Made by a program: the position numbers and the translations under genes. Positions 10,647-22,233 of a stretch of DNA of 64,000 nt are shown here, piece after piece. The notes beneath the pieces are model-generated. The model saw only the letters and a list, made by a program, of their open reading frames with translations. It did no database searches and had not been told where the DNA came from. The stretch spans positions 558,001 to 622,000 of the forward strand of contig NZ_JACIFH010000001.1 in assembly GCF_014197265.1 (NCBI RefSeq), written 5' to 3'. This DNA is from Microbacterium invictum. Its GTDB lineage: Bacteria; Actinomycetota; Actinomycetes; Actinomycetales; Microbacteriaceae. Numbering within the stretch: position 1 is the stretch's first letter; every line of letters begins with the position of its first letter.

Positions 10647-12182
10647 GTGCTTAGCTTCATCCTTCGGCGCATCGGCGTATCGATCCTGATCCTCATCGCC
10701 GCGTCATTCCTCATGTACGCCATGGTCGCGGTCGCGCGCGACCCGCTCGAGGATCTCTATGCGTCCAACAGCCCGAACCGCGAAGCGTTGATCCAGCAGC
10801 GCACCGAGTGGCTCAATCTCAATCAGCCCATTCCGGTGCGCTGGTTCAATTGGTTCCTGGGCGCCGCCCGCTGCGTGATCCCGTTCGGCGGGTGCGACCT
10901 CGGCGTGACGATCCAGAACCAGCCCGTGACGATCCTGCTCGGCCGGGCCATGGGCGCGACCCTCCAGTTGGTCACCGCCTCCACCATCCTCGCGATCGTG
11001 CTCGGCATCGTCGTGGGCATCGTCTCGGCGCTGCGCCAGTACAGCGCGGTCGACAACACGTTCACCTTCGCCAGCTTCCTCTTCTACTCGCTGCCGTCGT
11101 TCGTGATGGCGGTGCTGCTCAAGGTGTTCGTCGCGCTCACCTTCAACGACTGGCTCGCCGAACCGGTGTTCACATGGCCGTTCATCATCGTCTTCTCGGT
11201 GATATTCGGGTTCTTCCTGCAGGCGATGACCGGGGGACCGCGCGCGAGGCGCCTGGTCACCTTCGCCGTCGCGACGGTCGTCACGATCGGCATCCTCTAC
11301 TTCATGAGCGTGACGGCGTGGTTCCTCGACCCGGCACTGGGACCTGTCGTGGCCCCGCTTCTCATCGCGGGCTTTGCCGCCGCGATGGTCGTGATGATCG
11401 CGGGCGCGCATGCCCGATACGCGTGGCGGACGGCGGGCGCGACGGCGATCGTGCTCATCGTCTGCTACTTCGCCCTCCAGCCGGTGCTGGCCGGGTGGGG
11501 CGGCTGGGGCGTCTTCGCCCTGTTCCTGATCGCAGCCGTCGTCGGCGTCGTCGCAGGCTGGCTGCTCGGCGAGTACGACAAGGGTCAGGCCATCCGCATC
11601 GGCGTGTTCACCGGCCTTCTGGGCTGGGGCGTGATCATCCTCGACCAGTTCATGCAGCACTGGAACGAGTATGTGCGCCACCCGCGCGTGCGGGGCCGGC
11701 CGATCGCGACGATCGGCTCCGAGACCCCGAATCTCAACGGCGACTTCTGGATCTCCGGCATCGACACGTTCACCCACCTGCTGCTGCCCACGATCAGCCT
11801 CATGTTGATCTCGTTCGCCGCGTATACGCGTTACGCGCGCGGTGGCATGCTCGAGACCCTCAACCAGGACTACATCCGCACGGCTCGCGCGAAGGGCCTT
11901 CCTGAGCGAACCGTCGTGGTGCGCCATGCGCTGCGAAACTCACTCATCCCGATCACGACCATCGTCGCCGCCGACGTCGGCGCGCTGATCGGCGGTGCGA
12001 TTATCACCGAGAGCATCTTCGCGTTCAGCGGCATGGGCGCCCTGTTCAACAACGGTCTTCGAGCGGGGGATCCGAACCCGGTCATGGCGTACTTCATCGT
12101 CATCGCGATCTTCGCGATCACGTTCAACTTCCTCGCCGACCTCGCCTATTCCGTCATCGACCCGAGAGTGAGGGTCAAGTGA
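10647..12182 (+). CDS. Oligopeptide ABC transporter permease, DppB-type with a large internal insertion
   Basis: This 511-aa inner-membrane permease begins with the DppB-type N-terminus (LSFILRRIGVSILILIAASFLMY) and ends with a normal BPD_transp_1 core. The EAA-like loop YIRTARAKGLPERTVVVRHALRNSLIP lies near residue 415. Family members are usually 310-340 aa. The extra length lies at about residues 170-375: four or five additional hydrophobic segments that split the core. GTG 10647 follows AAGGGC by about 8 nt. The stop overlaps the next permease by one base (TGATG). No frameshift is needed, so the insertion appears genuine. A gene fusion is the alternative explanation. Confidence 0.9.
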   Translation: MLSFILRRIGVSILILIAASFLMYAMVAVARDPLEDLYASNSPNREALIQQRTEWLNLNQPIPVRWFNWFLGAARCVIPFGGCDLGVTIQNQPVTILLGRAMGATLQLVTASTILAIVLGIVVGIVSALRQYSAVDNTFTFASFLFYSLPSFVMAVLLKVFVALTFNDWLAEPVFTWPFIIVFSVIFGFFLQAMTGGPRARRLVTFAVATVVTIGILYFMSVTAWFLDPALGPVVAPLLIAGFAAAMVVMIAGAHARYAWRTAGATAIVLIVCYFALQPVLAGWGGWGVFALFLIAAVVGVVAGWLLGEYDKGQAIRIGVFTGLLGWGVIILDQFMQHWNEYVRHPRVRGRPIATIGSETPNLNGDFWISGIDTFTHLLLPTISLMLISFAAYTRYARGGMLETLNQDYIRTARAKGLPERTVVVRHALRNSLIPITTIVAADVGALIGGAIITESIFAFSGMGALFNNGLRAGDPNPVMAYFIVIAIFAITFNFLADLAYSVIDPRVRVK

Positions 12183-13237
12183 TGGCGCTCCCCAATGACC
12201 CGGGGCTCCCCGGCGACGTCATCGAGCAGTCGCACGTGCTCGCCGCCGACGAGCGCGGCATCAGCCAGGGCCGGCTGACCCTCCGCCGGTTCGTGGCGCA
12301 CAAGCCGGCCGTGATCAGCGCGGTCCTGTTCGTCCTCCTCGTCGGCTTCGCCGTGAGCGTCACGGGCATCGGGGCGTGGCCCGGGTGGTGGAAGTGGAAC
12401 CACGAGCAGCTGCTCCCGCCGGTCGACGGTGGCCGGCCTACGTTGACACTGTTCCCGTTCTCGCTGGGTGAACACCCGTTCGGGCAGAACACGGTCGGCA
12501 AGGACTACTTCGCGATGGTCATGCGGGGGCTGGTGAACTCGTCCTACATCATGTTCATCATCGGCCTGCTGGCGTCGTTCATCGGGGTCGTGATCGGCGC
12601 CATCGCCGGGTACTACCGCGGCTGGGTCGATTCGGTGCTCATGCGTCTGACCGACGTGGTCATCGTCATCCCGATCATCGTCATCGGCGCGGTCGTCGGC
12701 TCTGCCGCAGGAGGCCTGGGCCCGGTCGTGCTGGCCGTATTCCTCGGCTTCTTCGCCTGGACGGGGGTGGCCCGTCTCGTGCGAGCCGAGTTCCTCACCC
12801 TGCGAGAGCGCGAGTTCGTCGAGGCGGCTCGCGTCGCGGGCGCCTCGGATGCGCGGATCATCTTCAAGCACATCCTGCCCAACGCCATCGGCGTGGTCAT
12901 CGTGTCCACGACGCTGCTGATCGCCGCCGCGGTCATCCTCGAGACCTCGCTCTCGTTCCTCGGCTATGGCGTCCGTTCGCCCGACGTGTCGCTGGGTCTG
13001 CTGATCGCGCAGAACCAGTCCGCATTCCAGACCCGCCCGTGGCTGTTCTGGTGGCCGGCCGTGCTCATCGTGCTGCTGTCGCTGCTGGTCAACTTCGTCG
13101 GCGACGGACTGCGCGACGCGTTCGACCCGCGCCAGAAGCGCGTCGTCTTTCGCAAGGTGAAGGAGCTGCCGGCCGACGCGACCGTCGTCTCCGCCGATGA
13201 CGCGGTCTCAGAGGACGAGGCGAAGGCGCAACTGTGA
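12182..13237 (+). CDS. Oligopeptide ABC transporter permease, DppC-type
   Basis: This 351-aa partner of the upstream permease has a cytoplasmic N-terminal tail, the OppC_N segment (RFVAHKPAVISAVLFVLLVGFAV) and a five-helix core. The EAA-like loop is FVEAARVAGASDARIIFKHILPNAIG near residue 220. The usual length is about 300 aa; the extra is a soluble acidic C-terminal tail (about residues 315-351). ATG 12182 shares its first base with the preceding stop, so the two permeases are probably translationally coupled. An in-frame GTG at 12179 is the alternative start. The ATPase gene lies 660 bp on, past the oppositely oriented PH-domain gene. Confidence 0.92.
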   Translation: MALPNDPGLPGDVIEQSHVLAADERGISQGRLTLRRFVAHKPAVISAVLFVLLVGFAVSVTGIGAWPGWWKWNHEQLLPPVDGGRPTLTLFPFSLGEHPFGQNTVGKDYFAMVMRGLVNSSYIMFIIGLLASFIGVVIGAIAGYYRGWVDSVLMRLTDVVIVIPIIVIGAVVGSAAGGLGPVVLAVFLGFFAWTGVARLVRAEFLTLREREFVEAARVAGASDARIIFKHILPNAIGVVIVSTTLLIAAAVILETSLSFLGYGVRSPDVSLGLLIAQNQSAFQTRPWLFWWPAVLIVLLSLLVNFVGDGLRDAFDPRQKRVVFRKVKELPADATVVSADDAVSEDEAKAQL

Positions 13238-13251
13238 TCAGCGCGCGCAGG

Positions 13252-13857
13252 TCACGCGGTCGCGACCATCGTCCAGAGGGTCACGACCACCAGCAGGCCG
13301 CCCAGCAGCGGCAGGGCCGGCTCCCACTGACGGCGCACCGGGGTCTCGGCGGCCACCCCGAGCTCCACGTCGCCGCGTTCGCGGCGGTTCTCCCACTGCT
13401 CGCGGATCACGACGGCGGCGTTGCCCGAGTCCGAACCGACCAGGTCGCTGTTGCGGACGTCCGCGCCGGCCGCGCGCGCCTCGCGTCGCGCCGTCCGGGC
13501 GTTGGAATTCAGCGCGGACAACAGTCCGGGCGCCGGCGCCGACCAGGCCACGAAGGCACCCTGCGGCGTCAGCAGCGTGAGTGCACGCCGGGTATCCACA
13601 TGGATGAGCGCATGCCAGGGGACGAGCACCCGGTGGGTGACGTTCTGCAGTCGGATGCCGGCGTCCGACACCTCGACATGGGGGCGCCACAGGGCGACCC
13701 AGCCGAGCACGCCGGCCGCCGCGGCCGCCGGGTACACCCACAGCATGTTCTCGCGGTCGGTCCACAGCGCAGTGAGGACGGCCAAGCCGGCGACGGTCCA
13801 CACGACGACGGCCATCGACCGGTTGAAGGTGGATCTCACACGCACGGGCTCGCTCAT
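13252..13857 (-). CDS. PH-domain-like membrane protein of unknown function
   Basis: The 201-aa protein has two hydrophobic segments near residues 15-60 followed by a bacterial PH-like region (PHVEVSDAGIRLQNVTHRVLVPWHALIHVDTR, about 60-95). A soluble middle and a C-terminal hydrophobic segment (PALPLLGGLLVVVTLWTMV) follow. It resembles the small PH-domain membrane proteins common in actinobacteria; no enzymatic motif is seen. It sits antisense between the DppC-type permease and the ATPase gene, splitting the transporter operon. ATG 13857 lies 6 nt after GAGAAT, so it may be leaderless; the frame open further upstream gives no likely start. Confidence 0.7.
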   Translation of the reverse strand: MSEPVRVRSTFNRSMAVVVWTVAGLAVLTALWTDRENMLWVYPAAAAAGVLGWVALWRPHVEVSDAGIRLQNVTHRVLVPWHALIHVDTRRALTLLTPQGAFVAWSAPAPGLLSALNSNARTARREARAAGADVRNSDLVGSDSGNAAVVIREQWENRRERGDVELGVAAETPVRRQWEPALPLLGGLLVVVTLWTMVATA

Positions 13858-13895
13858 CCCTCCATTCTCTCTTGCACGCAGACCAGGACGACCCG

Positions 13896-15656
13896 ATGAC
13901 TGAACTGAACACCGCCGGCCAGGCCGGCTCCGCACCACTTCTCCAGGTCGAGGGGCTGTCGGTGGACTTCGCCGTCGACAACTTCTGGGTGCCCGCCGCC
14001 AAGAAGCTCGATTACACGCTCGAACGCGGCAAGGCGCTGGCCATCGTGGGCGAGTCCGGTTCGGGCAAGAGCGCGAGCTCGATGGCCATGCTGGGACTCC
14101 TCCCCAAGAACGCGCGCGTGCGCGGCAGCGTGAAGCTCGACGGCGAAGAGATCCTGGGTATGGATGCCGACCACCTGCGACGGATCCGCGGCGGCGAGAT
14201 CGCGGTCATCTTCCAGGAGCCCATGACAGCCCTGAACCCCGTGTTCACCGTGGGATTCCAGATCATCGAGACGCTGCGCGTCCACTTCGGCATGTCGCCC
14301 AGCGAAGCCAAGACGCGCGCGCTCGAGCTGCTCGCGATGGTGGAGCTGCCCGACCCGCAGAAGGCGTTCGACTCGTATCCCCACCAGCTGTCGGGTGGTC
14401 AGCGTCAGCGTGCCATGATCGCGCAGTCGATCTCGTGCGACCCCAAGCTGCTGATCGCCGACGAGCCCACGACGGCGCTCGACGTGACAGTCCAGGCCGA
14501 GATCCTCGACCTCATGCGGGACCTCCGCCACCGGCTCGACTCGGCGATCCTGATCATCACCCACGACATGGGCGTGGTCGCCGACATCGCCGACGACATC
14601 GTGGTCATGCGCCGCGGCGAGATCGTCGAACGCGGCACCGTGCACGGCATCTTCGGCGCCCCGCAGCACCCGTACACCCAGGAGCTGCTCGGTGCGGTGC
14701 CCCGCATCGGCGACGGCGCCGACGAGACCATCGACACCACCGCCGCGCTGGCGGGCGACACCACCGAGATCCGTCTCGCCGAGGTCGCCGCCCGCAAGGA
14801 CGAAGAGCGACGCAGTGGCCTCGGAAAGCCGGTCCTGCGCTTCGACGACGTCGCGATCGAGTACCCCAAGCGCGGGCGCGTGCCGGCGTTCCGTGCCGTA
14901 GAGCACGCCTCCTTCTCGGTATACCCCGGCGAGGTCACGGGACTCGTCGGCGAGTCGGGTTCGGGCAAGACCACCGTGGGTCGCGCGGCCATCGGACTTC
15001 TGCCGATCGCGGACGGCACCGCCGAGGTCGTGGGCATCGACATCACGTCGGCGAACCGGTCCACGCTGCGCCGGGTGCACAAGGACGTGGGAATCGTCTT
15101 CCAGGACCCGTCGTCGTCGCTGAACCCGCGCTTGCCGATCGCCCAGTCGATCGGTGAGCCCATGCTGCTGGCGAAGGTGGCGAAGGGCCGCCAGCTCGAC
15201 ACGCGCATCCAAGAGCTGCTGGATGCCGTGGAGCTGCCCCGTTCGTACCGCAACCGGTACCCGCACGAGCTGTCCGGTGGGCAGAAGCAGCGCGTGGGCA
15301 TCGCTCGGGCACTGTCGCTGCAGCCCAAGCTGCTCATCGCCGACGAGCCGACCTCCGCGCTCGACGTGTCGGTGCAGGCCACCGTGCTCGAGCTGCTGCG
15401 TCAGCTGCAGGCCGACCTCGGCTTCGCGTGCCTGTTCGTCAGCCACGACCTCGCCGTCGTCGACTCGCTCGCCGACCGGATCATCGTGATGAGCAAGGGA
15501 CGCATCGTCGAACAGGGCGCGACCGGTCAGATCCTGCGAGCGCCCAGCGAGGCCTACACGAAGCGTCTGATCGCCGCGATCCCGGTGCCCGATCCCGAGG
15601 AGCAGCGCCAGCGCCGCGAGGCACGTGCGGTGCTGCTGCGCGACGACGTCATCTGA
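13896..15656 (+). CDS. Oligopeptide ABC transporter ATP-binding protein, fused DppD-DppF type
   Basis: This 586-aa protein joins two ATPase domains in one chain. Domain 1 (about residues 10-265) has Walker A GESGSGKS, signature LSGGQRQR and Walker B LLIADEPTTALD. Domain 2 (about 310-570) has GESGSGKTT, LSGGQKQR and LLIADEPTSALD. Each is followed by the C-terminal extension typical of oligopeptide ATPases (HPYTQELLGAVPRI and SEAYTKRLIAAIPVP). It would power the two permeases encoded upstream. ATG 13896 has AGGA 8 nt before it; the TTG at 13872 is unlikely to be used. It is probably transcribed through or from within the PH-gene interval. Confidence 0.95.
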   Translation: MTELNTAGQAGSAPLLQVEGLSVDFAVDNFWVPAAKKLDYTLERGKALAIVGESGSGKSASSMAMLGLLPKNARVRGSVKLDGEEILGMDADHLRRIRGGEIAVIFQEPMTALNPVFTVGFQIIETLRVHFGMSPSEAKTRALELLAMVELPDPQKAFDSYPHQLSGGQRQRAMIAQSISCDPKLLIADEPTTALDVTVQAEILDLMRDLRHRLDSAILIITHDMGVVADIADDIVVMRRGEIVERGTVHGIFGAPQHPYTQELLGAVPRIGDGADETIDTTAALAGDTTEIRLAEVAARKDEERRSGLGKPVLRFDDVAIEYPKRGRVPAFRAVEHASFSVYPGEVTGLVGESGSGKTTVGRAAIGLLPIADGTAEVVGIDITSANRSTLRRVHKDVGIVFQDPSSSLNPRLPIAQSIGEPMLLAKVAKGRQLDTRIQELLDAVELPRSYRNRYPHELSGGQKQRVGIARALSLQPKLLIADEPTSALDVSVQATVLELLRQLQADLGFACLFVSHDLAVVDSLADRIIVMSKGRIVEQGATGQILRAPSEAYTKRLIAAIPVPDPEEQRQRREARAVLLRDDVI

Positions 15657-15753
15657 TTCCGCAGGCAGAAGGCCTGAAGCGCTCATTCAGCGAGCCCTTG
15701 TAGTATGTATCGTCGGCATCCCGGCGCACCCCCATTCTGCATAGGACCCCTTC

Positions 15754-17664
<1,911 letters not shown>

Positions 17665-17674
17665 CCTTGAGTGA

Positions 17675-17715
17675 ATGGATGCCGCGGCCCGCAGCGCTCG
17701 GGCCGCGGCATCCAT
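17675..17715 (+). terminator. Strong terminator hairpin after typA
   Basis: ATGGATGCCGCGGCCCG (17675-17691) pairs perfectly over 17 bp with 17699-17715 around a 7-nt loop. It lies 10 nt after the typA stop. The tail has no T-run, which is usual for high-G+C actinobacteria. Each arm contains the genome-favoured heptamer GGATGCC or its complement. Confidence 0.85.
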
Positions 17716-17760
17716 CGCTCTGCGCGGCATAGCCGGCCCCGGGCCGGATAGCATCGAGCG

Positions 17761-18498
17761 GTGAGTCACGAACGCGAGCAGGTCCGGCGCGCGTGGCGCG
17801 ATGGGCTCGGCGTGGCGATCGCCACCAGTGCGTACGGCATCTCCTTCGGCGCTCTCGCGGTGGCCTCGGGCCTGGACGTGTGGCAGACGTGCGTGCTGAG
17901 CCTGCTCATGTTCACCGGCGGATCGCAGTTCGCATTCGTCGGGGTGATCGGCGCGGGCGGGCTCGCGGCCGCACCTGCGGCGATCGCATCGGCGGGGCTG
18001 CTCGGCGCCCGCAACGTCGCCTACGGGCTGCGCATGTCGCCGGTCATCGGCGCCGGATTCTGGCGCCGGGCCGCGGCGGCGCACTTCACGATCGACGAGT
18101 CGACCGCCGTCTCGCTCGCGCAGACGGCACCACGGGCGCGGCTGACCGGGTTCTGGGTGACCGGCATCGGCATCTACATCGGGTGGAACCTCTCGACCCT
18201 CGCCGGCGCGCTGCTGGGCGATGTGCTCGGCGACCCGCGGGCCTATGGGCTCGACGCCGCGGCCGCGGCCGCATTCCTCGCGCTGCTGTGGCCGCGCCTG
18301 CGGCGCACGCAGGCCATCGCGGTGGGGATTGCGGCCGCAGTGGTGGCCACGGTGCTCACCCCGTCGCTCATGCCCGGCATCCCGGTGCTGCTGGCGGCCG
18401 TGGTGGCGGTGGTCGTGGGATGGACGAACTGGCTCGGCGATCGGGAATCGGCGCCCGAAGAGCCCGACGACGTCCCCGAACGGGAGGGGCTGCCATGA
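17761..18498 (+). CDS. azlC: AzlC family branched-chain amino acid exporter subunit
   Basis: This 245-aa membrane protein has the AzlC start AWRDGLGVAIATSAYGISFGALAVASGL and the FTGGSQFAFVGVIGAGG and GARNVAYGLRM segments. AzlC with AzlD forms a two-subunit exporter of branched-chain or related amino acids. GTG 17761 lies 6 nt after TAGCAT (17749-17754) with no ribosome site, so the transcript is probably leaderless. The stop overlaps azlD by 4 nt (ATGA). The substrate is not shown by the sequence. Confidence 0.9.
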   Translation: MSHEREQVRRAWRDGLGVAIATSAYGISFGALAVASGLDVWQTCVLSLLMFTGGSQFAFVGVIGAGGLAAAPAAIASAGLLGARNVAYGLRMSPVIGAGFWRRAAAAHFTIDESTAVSLAQTAPRARLTGFWVTGIGIYIGWNLSTLAGALLGDVLGDPRAYGLDAAAAAAFLALLWPRLRRTQAIAVGIAAAVVATVLTPSLMPGIPVLLAAVVAVVVGWTNWLGDRESAPEEPDDVPEREGLP

Positions 18499-18809
18499 CG
18501 CTGTGGAACGCCGTCATCGTCTCGGCACTCGTGTGCGTCGCGCTCAAGACCCTCGGCTATCTGATCCCGCCCCGGTGGTTCGAAGCGCCCGCGCCCTCGC
18601 GCATCACCGACCTGCTGACCGTCGCGCTGCTGGCCGCACTCGTCGCCGTGCAGACCCTCGGGGTCGGTCAGGCGATCGTCGTCGACGCGCGCGTGCCGGC
18701 CGTGCTGGTGGCAGCGGGCCTGCTCATGCTGCGTGCGCCGTTCCTGGTCGTCGTGGTCGCCGCAGCCGTGGTGGCCGCACTGCTGCGCTTGTGGGGCTGG
18801 GCGGCCTGA
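18495..18809 (+). CDS. azlD: AzlD family branched-chain amino acid exporter subunit
   Basis: This small 104-aa membrane protein has four hydrophobic segments (AVIVSALVCVALKTLGYLIP; LLTVALLAALVAVQTLG; VPAVLVAAGLLML; FLVVVVAAAVVAALL). Length and layout match AzlD, the short partner of AzlC. It starts inside the azlC stop codon (ATGA), so the two are coupled. A perfect 10-bp hairpin follows at once. Confidence 0.9.
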   Translation: MTLWNAVIVSALVCVALKTLGYLIPPRWFEAPAPSRITDLLTVALLAALVAVQTLGVGQAIVVDARVPAVLVAAGLLMLRAPFLVVVVAAAVVAALLRLWGWAA

Positions 18810-18810
18810 C

Positions 18811-18834
18811 AGGCGCGCCCACGCGGGCGCGCCT
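18811..18834 (+). terminator. Hairpin terminator after azlD, abutting the next promoter
   Basis: AGGCGCGCCC (18811-18820) pairs perfectly with GGGCGCGCCT (18825-18834) around ACGC. It begins 2 nt after the azlD stop. Its last base is the first base of TAGACT, the -10 box of the next gene, so terminator and promoter abut. Confidence 0.75.
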
Positions 18835-18845
18835 AGACTTGTGCG

Positions 18846-19247
18846 GTGAAGTTCTCGTGGGCCCGCGTGGCGACCTGGGTGGTCGCGGCCGCCATCGGCT
18901 TCGTCTACGGCATTGCCGGGACGATAGGCCAGAGCGCGCGCTGGGGCTGGTTCCCCGTCGGCCTGATCGTCGCGATCATCGGCGTCGCCGCGCTCGTGCT
19001 GGCCGTCCGCCTGCTCACCGCAGACCGCTGGGCGGCTCTGGCCACCGGAGCGGGCATCGCCCTGTCGACGGTGCTGTTCTCCGGAACCGGTCCGGGCGGG
19101 TCGGTCGTGGTGCCCGCACCGCCCGAGGGGGAGCTGTCGACCGGGGTGATCTGGATGTTCGCCGCGCCGATCGTCGCCGGGCTGATCGTCGCGTGGCCGT
19201 CGACACCGGCAGTCCGCGACGCGTCCGAGGATCGGCCCACGAACTAG
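18846..19247 (+). CDS. Small four-helix membrane protein (DUF6113-like)
   Basis: The 133-aa protein has four hydrophobic segments and a short polar C-terminus ([14 protein letters not shown]). It resembles the DUF6113-type membrane proteins found near fdxA and dapC in other actinobacteria; this family match is from memory and not certain. No catalytic motif is seen. GTG 18846 lies 6 nt after TAGACT (18834-18839) without a ribosome site. The next gene, fdxA, has its own TAGACT box overlapping the end of this one. Confidence 0.75.
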   Translation: MKFSWARVATWVVAAAIGFVYGIAGTIGQSARWGWFPVGLIVAIIGVAALVLAVRLLTADRWAALATGAGIALSTVLFSGTGPGGSVVVPAPPEGELSTGVIWMFAAPIVAGLIVAWPSTPAVRDASEDRPTN

Positions 19248-19257
19248 ACTTGTCCTC

Positions 19258-19578
19258 GTGACGTATGTGATCGCCCTGCCGTGCGTCGACGTGAAGGACC
19301 GCGCCTGCGTCGATGAGTGTCCCGTGGACTGCATCTACGAGGGTGAACGCTCGCTGTACATCCACCCCGACGAGTGCGTCGACTGCGGTGCGTGCGAACC
19401 GGTGTGCCCCGTCGAGGCGATCTACTACGAAGACGACCTGCCCGACGAGTGGCAGGACTACTACACCGCCAACGTCGAGTTCTTCGACGACATCGGGTCA
19501 CCCGGCGGCGCCGCCAAGATCGGCGTCATCAAGAAGGATCACCCGGTGATCGCCGCACTGCCTCCGCAGGCGCCGTAA
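19258..19578 (+). CDS. fdxA: Ferredoxin, 7Fe type
   Basis: This 106-aa soluble electron carrier has an N-terminal cluster region with spaced cysteines (Cys9, Cys17, Cys21, Cys25) and a second [16 protein letters not shown] run for the 4Fe-4S cluster. It belongs to the 3Fe-4S/4Fe-4S ferredoxins common in actinobacteria. GTG 19258 lies 7 nt after TAGACT (19245-19250), a clear leaderless arrangement. The stop overlaps dapC by one base (TAATG). The fdxA-dapC pairing is conserved among actinobacteria, though no electron-transfer role in lysine synthesis is known. Confidence 0.95.
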   Translation: MTYVIALPCVDVKDRACVDECPVDCIYEGERSLYIHPDECVDCGACEPVCPVEAIYYEDDLPDEWQDYYTANVEFFDDIGSPGGAAKIGVIKKDHPVIAALPPQAP

Positions 19579-20684
19579 TGGCCGTCCGCGACCTCGCCGA
19601 CTACCCCTGGGACGCCGTCGCACCCTACGCTCAGAAGGCGCGCAACCACCCCGGTGGCATCGTCGACCTGTCCATCGGCTCACCCGTCGACCCGACGCCG
19701 GCCGTCATCGCCGAGGCGCTGCGGGCCGCGACCGACGCCCACGCCTACCCGCAGACGGTGGGTACGCCCGCCCTGCGCGAGGCGATCGTCGCCTGGTATG
19801 CCCGCCGCCGGGGGGTGCCCGGGCTCAGCGTCGATCAGGTGCTGCCGACCGTCGGCTCCAAGGAGCTCGTCGCCCTCCTGCCGCTGCTGCTGGACGTCAC
19901 CGCCGGGGACGTCGTCGTCCACCCGCGTGCGGCGTACCCGTCGTACGAGGTCGGCGCCCGGCTCGTCGGCGCGACTCCGTTGGCGTCGGACGACCCGGCC
20001 GAGTGGCCCGAGGGCACGCGGCTGGTGTGGCTGAACTCGCCCGGCAACCCCGATGGCCGCGTGCTCGGCATCGACGAGCTGCGCGCCGCCGTCTCCCGTG
20101 CCCGTGAACTGGGTGCGGTCCTCGCGTCGGACGAGTGCTACGCCGAGCTCGGCTGGGACGATCCGTGGATGGATGCCGGGGTGCCCAGCGTCCTGGACCC
20201 TCGTGTGACGGCGGGTGATGTCACCGGCATCCTGTCGGTCTACTCCCTCAGCAAGCAGTCGAACCTCGCCGGGTACCGGGCCGCGTTCCTCGCCGGCGAC
20301 TCGGCGCTCGTCGTCCGACTGCTCACCGCGCGCAAGCACCTCGGTCTCATGCTGCCCACGCCCGTGCAGGCCGCGATGACCGTCGCGCTCGGCGACGACG
20401 CGCACGTCGGCGAGCAGAAGGAGCGCTACCGGGTCCGTCGCGACATCCTGCGTCCGGCACTCGAGCACGCCGGGCTGCGCATCGACCGCAGCGAGGGCGG
20501 ACTCTACCTGTGGGCGACCGCGGGCGAGGACGCGTGGACGACGATGGACCGCATGGCCGGCCACGGCATCCTCGCCGGACCCGGGCACTTCTACGGCACG
20601 CACTTCCCGCAGCACGTGCGCTTCTCGCTCACCGCGACCGATGAGCGGATCGCCGAGGCGGCACGCCGGCTGTCGGGTTCGTAG
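19578..20684 (+). CDS. dapC: Succinyldiaminopimelate transaminase
   Basis: DapC makes N-succinyl-LL-diaminopimelate in the succinylase branch of lysine and peptidoglycan DAP synthesis. The 368-aa fold-type I aminotransferase has LSIGSPVDPTP near its start, WLNSPGNPDG near residue 153 and the PLP lysine Lys226 in SLSKQSNLAGYRAAF. ATG 19578 shares a base with the fdxA stop, so the two are co-translated. dapD and dapE lie 1.5-4 kb downstream, beyond gltA. A second, partial aminotransferase of similar type ends the window. Confidence 0.92.
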   Translation: MAVRDLADYPWDAVAPYAQKARNHPGGIVDLSIGSPVDPTPAVIAEALRAATDAHAYPQTVGTPALREAIVAWYARRRGVPGLSVDQVLPTVGSKELVALLPLLLDVTAGDVVVHPRAAYPSYEVGARLVGATPLASDDPAEWPEGTRLVWLNSPGNPDGRVLGIDELRAAVSRARELGAVLASDECYAELGWDDPWMDAGVPSVLDPRVTAGDVTGILSVYSLSKQSNLAGYRAAFLAGDSALVVRLLTARKHLGLMLPTPVQAAMTVALGDDAHVGEQKERYRVRRDILRPALEHAGLRIDRSEGGLYLWATAGEDAWTTMDRMAGHGILAGPGHFYGTHFPQHVRFSLTATDERIAEAARRLSGS

Positions 20685-20744
20685 AAGTCCCACTACCGAA
20701 TGCCCGATCCTTTGGCGGGGTCAGGAGTAGGCCCAGGCGGCAGA

Positions 20745-20780
20745 TAGGCTGTAACGAGTGCGTCCAACACGGCAAGGAGG
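20745..20780 (+). promoter_or_regulatory. gltA promoter and competing start sites
   Basis: TAGGCT (20745-20750) is a good -10 box. The first base 7 nt later is a GTG (20758) in frame with citrate synthase. A second in-frame GTG (20785) has AAGGAGG (20774-20780) 4 nt upstream. The same mRNA could therefore be read leaderless from 20758 or from a ribosome site at 20785, giving proteins that differ by nine residues. Confidence 0.55.
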
Positions 20781-20784
20781 CTTC

Positions 20785-22080
<1,296 letters not shown>

Positions 22081-22090
22081 CCCGCCCGCG

Positions 22091-22213
22091 CCGAGAACAT
22101 CTCCTCGCCGAGAGAACATCTCCTCGCCGAGAGAACAACCCGGCGCCGAGAGAACAACCCGGCGACGAGAGAACGGGTGTCAACCGTTCTCTCGTCCGCG
22201 AGGTGTTCTCTCG
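22091..22213. repeat. Nested palindromic repeat, copy 3, with expanded tandem left arm
   Basis: The inner palindrome is ACGAGAGAACGG (22165-22176) against 22184-22195, exact over 12 bp. The left outer arm is multiplied into four tandem units of 17-19 bp (22091-22107, 22108-22126, 22127-22145, 22146-22164), each starting CCGAGA and carrying GAACA. Two end in TCTCCTCG and two in ACCCGGCG. The single right outer arm AGGTGTTCTCTCG (22201-22213) pairs best with the TCTCCTCG type. It lies between convergent gltA and dapD and may act as a bidirectional terminator. Confidence 0.85.
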
Positions 22214-22233
22214 CGGGGGAGAGGCGACACTGC

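Noticed and set aside
10631..10654. Seven-codon ORF (ATG to TAG) overlapping the permease start as a leader peptide
   Set aside because: It is short, lacks regulatory codons or an attenuator, and its AAGGGC serves as the ribosome site of the permease.
13854..15686. Minus-strand frame of about 610 codons opposite the double ATPase
   Set aside because: Shadow frame of the fused ATPase gene, with Leu/Arg/His-rich content and no recognisable domain.
22091..22195. Tandem units resembling a small CRISPR array
   Set aside because: Units are only 17-19 bp, touch each other without unique spacers, share arms with a palindrome found elsewhere, and no cas gene is near.
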